From Erysipelothrix sp. HDW6A (GTDB lineage Bacteria > Bacillota_I > Bacilli_A > Erysipelotrichales > Erysipelotrichaceae): DNA of 64,000 nucleotides. Under the pieces are notes generated by a model. It saw only the letters and a list, made by a program, of their open reading frames with translations. It did not search any database and was not told where the DNA came from. Location: contig NZ_CP049859.1 in the NCBI RefSeq assembly GCF_011400295.1, positions 1,302,001 to 1,366,000 on the forward strand. Direction: 5' to 3'. The position numbers and the translations under genes were made by a program. Positions 62,968-64,000 of this stretch are shown here, one piece after another (the stretch's first letter is position 1; each line of letters opens with the position of its first letter).

Positions 62968-64000
62968 GTTCTAGTCAAGCAAAGCTGCTACAGTAAGGTA
63001 GAGTTTGCATAGACCTGATAAGGTGGTTTTCCATTGATAAATGTATAGGGGCGTTTGGAATTGTATCAATTTTCTTCAAAATCTAAAAACGTCGAATCCA
63101 TTCTTTCTTTTGTTGTAAATGAATAAAGGGTGGTACATTCATGTTTCAATGTATTAAAGTATTGTTCCATGACCGCATTATCATAAGGAAACCCTGCACG
63201 ACTCATACTTTGCTGTATGTGTCTTTTTTTTCAGTAATCCGTAAATGTGTTTCTGGTAAATTGACTGCCTTGGTCACTGTGAAGTATCAGTCCTACCTCT
63301 GGATAATATCTATGAATCGCTTCTTGTAGTGTGGTAATCGTAACTGAGTATTCATGTGATTACCAAACTACAAGAAGCAATTCTACGATCGTATACATCC
63401 TGTATAGTGCAGTTATATTGTGGTGTTCCATTTGCTAAATATAAATAGGTGAAGTCAACGCACCACACTCGATTGGGTTTTGAAGCAATGAAATGTTGTT
63501 GAACAAGATTGGGAAACACGAGATGCTGCTTCTTGCTTTTATAAGTCTGTTTTTTACGACGAATACTTGAAGCCAATTTCATTTCTCTCATATACTTTCG
63601 AACTGTTGAAAGTGAATATGGATATCCTTGATTGGCACAATAGTCACGCATCATTTTGGATCCCATTGTACCTTTAGATTGATGAAACGTTGTACTTCTG
63701 CTTTCTTTTCATATTAAGCTGCTTTGCGTTGTTTAAGATAATTATAATATGCGTTTGTACTCATTTGGAATTTACGACAAAGCCATCGTATTCCAAACTC
63801 TTCTCCATGATGCCGAATAAATTGATATTCGCTTATTCGATTTCCTTTGCAAAGAATGCCGCTGTTTTTTAGATTCTTCAAAAGATAGTGCTACTTCTTC
63901 GATATATGGATTGTTTTGGCATTCTTTGCGGAGTTCTTTAAGTCAGTATTGAAGTGTTCCACTTCCAAAGTAATATTCCTTAGAAAGGCTTTTAATGGTT
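62968..64000 (-). pseudogene. Decayed IS3-family element, runs past the window end
   Basis: The minus strand encodes pieces of OrfA/OrfB of an IS3 (IS150-like) element. Identifiable are an OrfA-like end (KELRKECQNNPYIEEVA), the OrfB start region (ISEYQFIRHHGEEFGI), an intact frame 63666-63352 with WCVDFTYLY, the first catalytic Asp, and the C-terminal half GLILHSDQGSQFT ... MSRAGFPYDNAVMEQYF. Several TGA stops, an in-frame loss near 63,700 and a frameshift with a stop near 63,352 prevent a full product. The sequence starts outside the window; an element-end-like 23-mer is at 62968-62990. Confidence 0.85.

Noticed and set aside
62650-63330. Plus-strand open frames around the IS remnant
   Set aside because: They are antisense to decayed transposase sequence and show no protein-like motifs.
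59550-64000. Recoding of TGA as tryptophan
   Set aside because: TGA occurs where Trp is expected in the IS3 remains, but core genes are open with TGA as stop, only a CCA tRNA-Trp is seen, and the TGA-bearing frames have other lesions.

Overview
The window looks like chromosomal DNA of a low-GC Gram-positive bacterium of the Bacillota, most likely the Erysipelotrichia and plausibly Erysipelothrix or a close relative. This is an inference from the AT-rich sequence, Shine-Dalgarno sites, a type-B RNase P RNA, the Firmicutes gene orders gpsB-rnpB / recU-PBP1 / nth-dnaD-ypmB and rpsB-tsf-pyrH-frr-uppS-cdsA-rseP, and LPxTG, dockerin and internalin-type surface proteins. No 16S rRNA gene is present to confirm it.

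Positions 1 to about 15,100 are a plastic, accessory-rich left flank. It holds a frameshifted XRE-type regulator, tiny membrane proteins, an MdoB-like phosphoglycerol transferase, a TetR regulator with a dehydratase/epimerase, a UvrX-type polymerase with its YolD partner, an inverted copy of the 3' end of tRNA-Leu, the intact tRNA-Leu(CAA), IS3-family debris and three more damaged genes: an iron-siderophore binding protein, the dipeptidase pepD, and the permease of an otherwise intact NMT1-type ABC transporter. mscL is intact.

From about 15,200 to 58,900 the window is core chromosome. It runs recD2, a CPBP protease, mnmA, spx, trpS, a monofunctional glycosyltransferase and yneF; a probable small RNA gene; proS; ftsK, rnjB, ymdB, rny, recA, pgsA, rodZ, rnpB and gpsB; divergently recU and PBP1a; then alr, ddl, murF, nth, dnaD and ypmB. 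Next come a dockerin-bearing glucosaminidase with a membrane-anchored partner, a hemolysin III protein, rseP/cdsA/uppS/frr/pyrH/tsf/rpsB, trmD/rimM/khpA/rpsP, yhaM, a glycosyltransferase fused to RecX, and pyrR. Together they cover recombination (RecA, RecU, RecX domain, RecD2), RNA decay (RNase J2-like, RNase Y, YhaM, RNase P), wall and lipid precursor synthesis, and ribosome biogenesis.

From tRNA-Trp (58,933) to the end the window is accessory again: a second YolD protein, a gene remnant, a proline-rich exported protein, an LPxTG internalin-like protein with InlB B-repeats, and a decayed IS3-family transposase that runs off the window.

The observations most worth following are the GT4-RecX fusion, the dockerin / anchored-receptor gene pair, the unassigned 148-nt structured RNA between yneF and proS, terminator hairpins inside three core operons, an endonuclease III without its iron-sulfur cysteines, and an RNase J with several metal ligands replaced.
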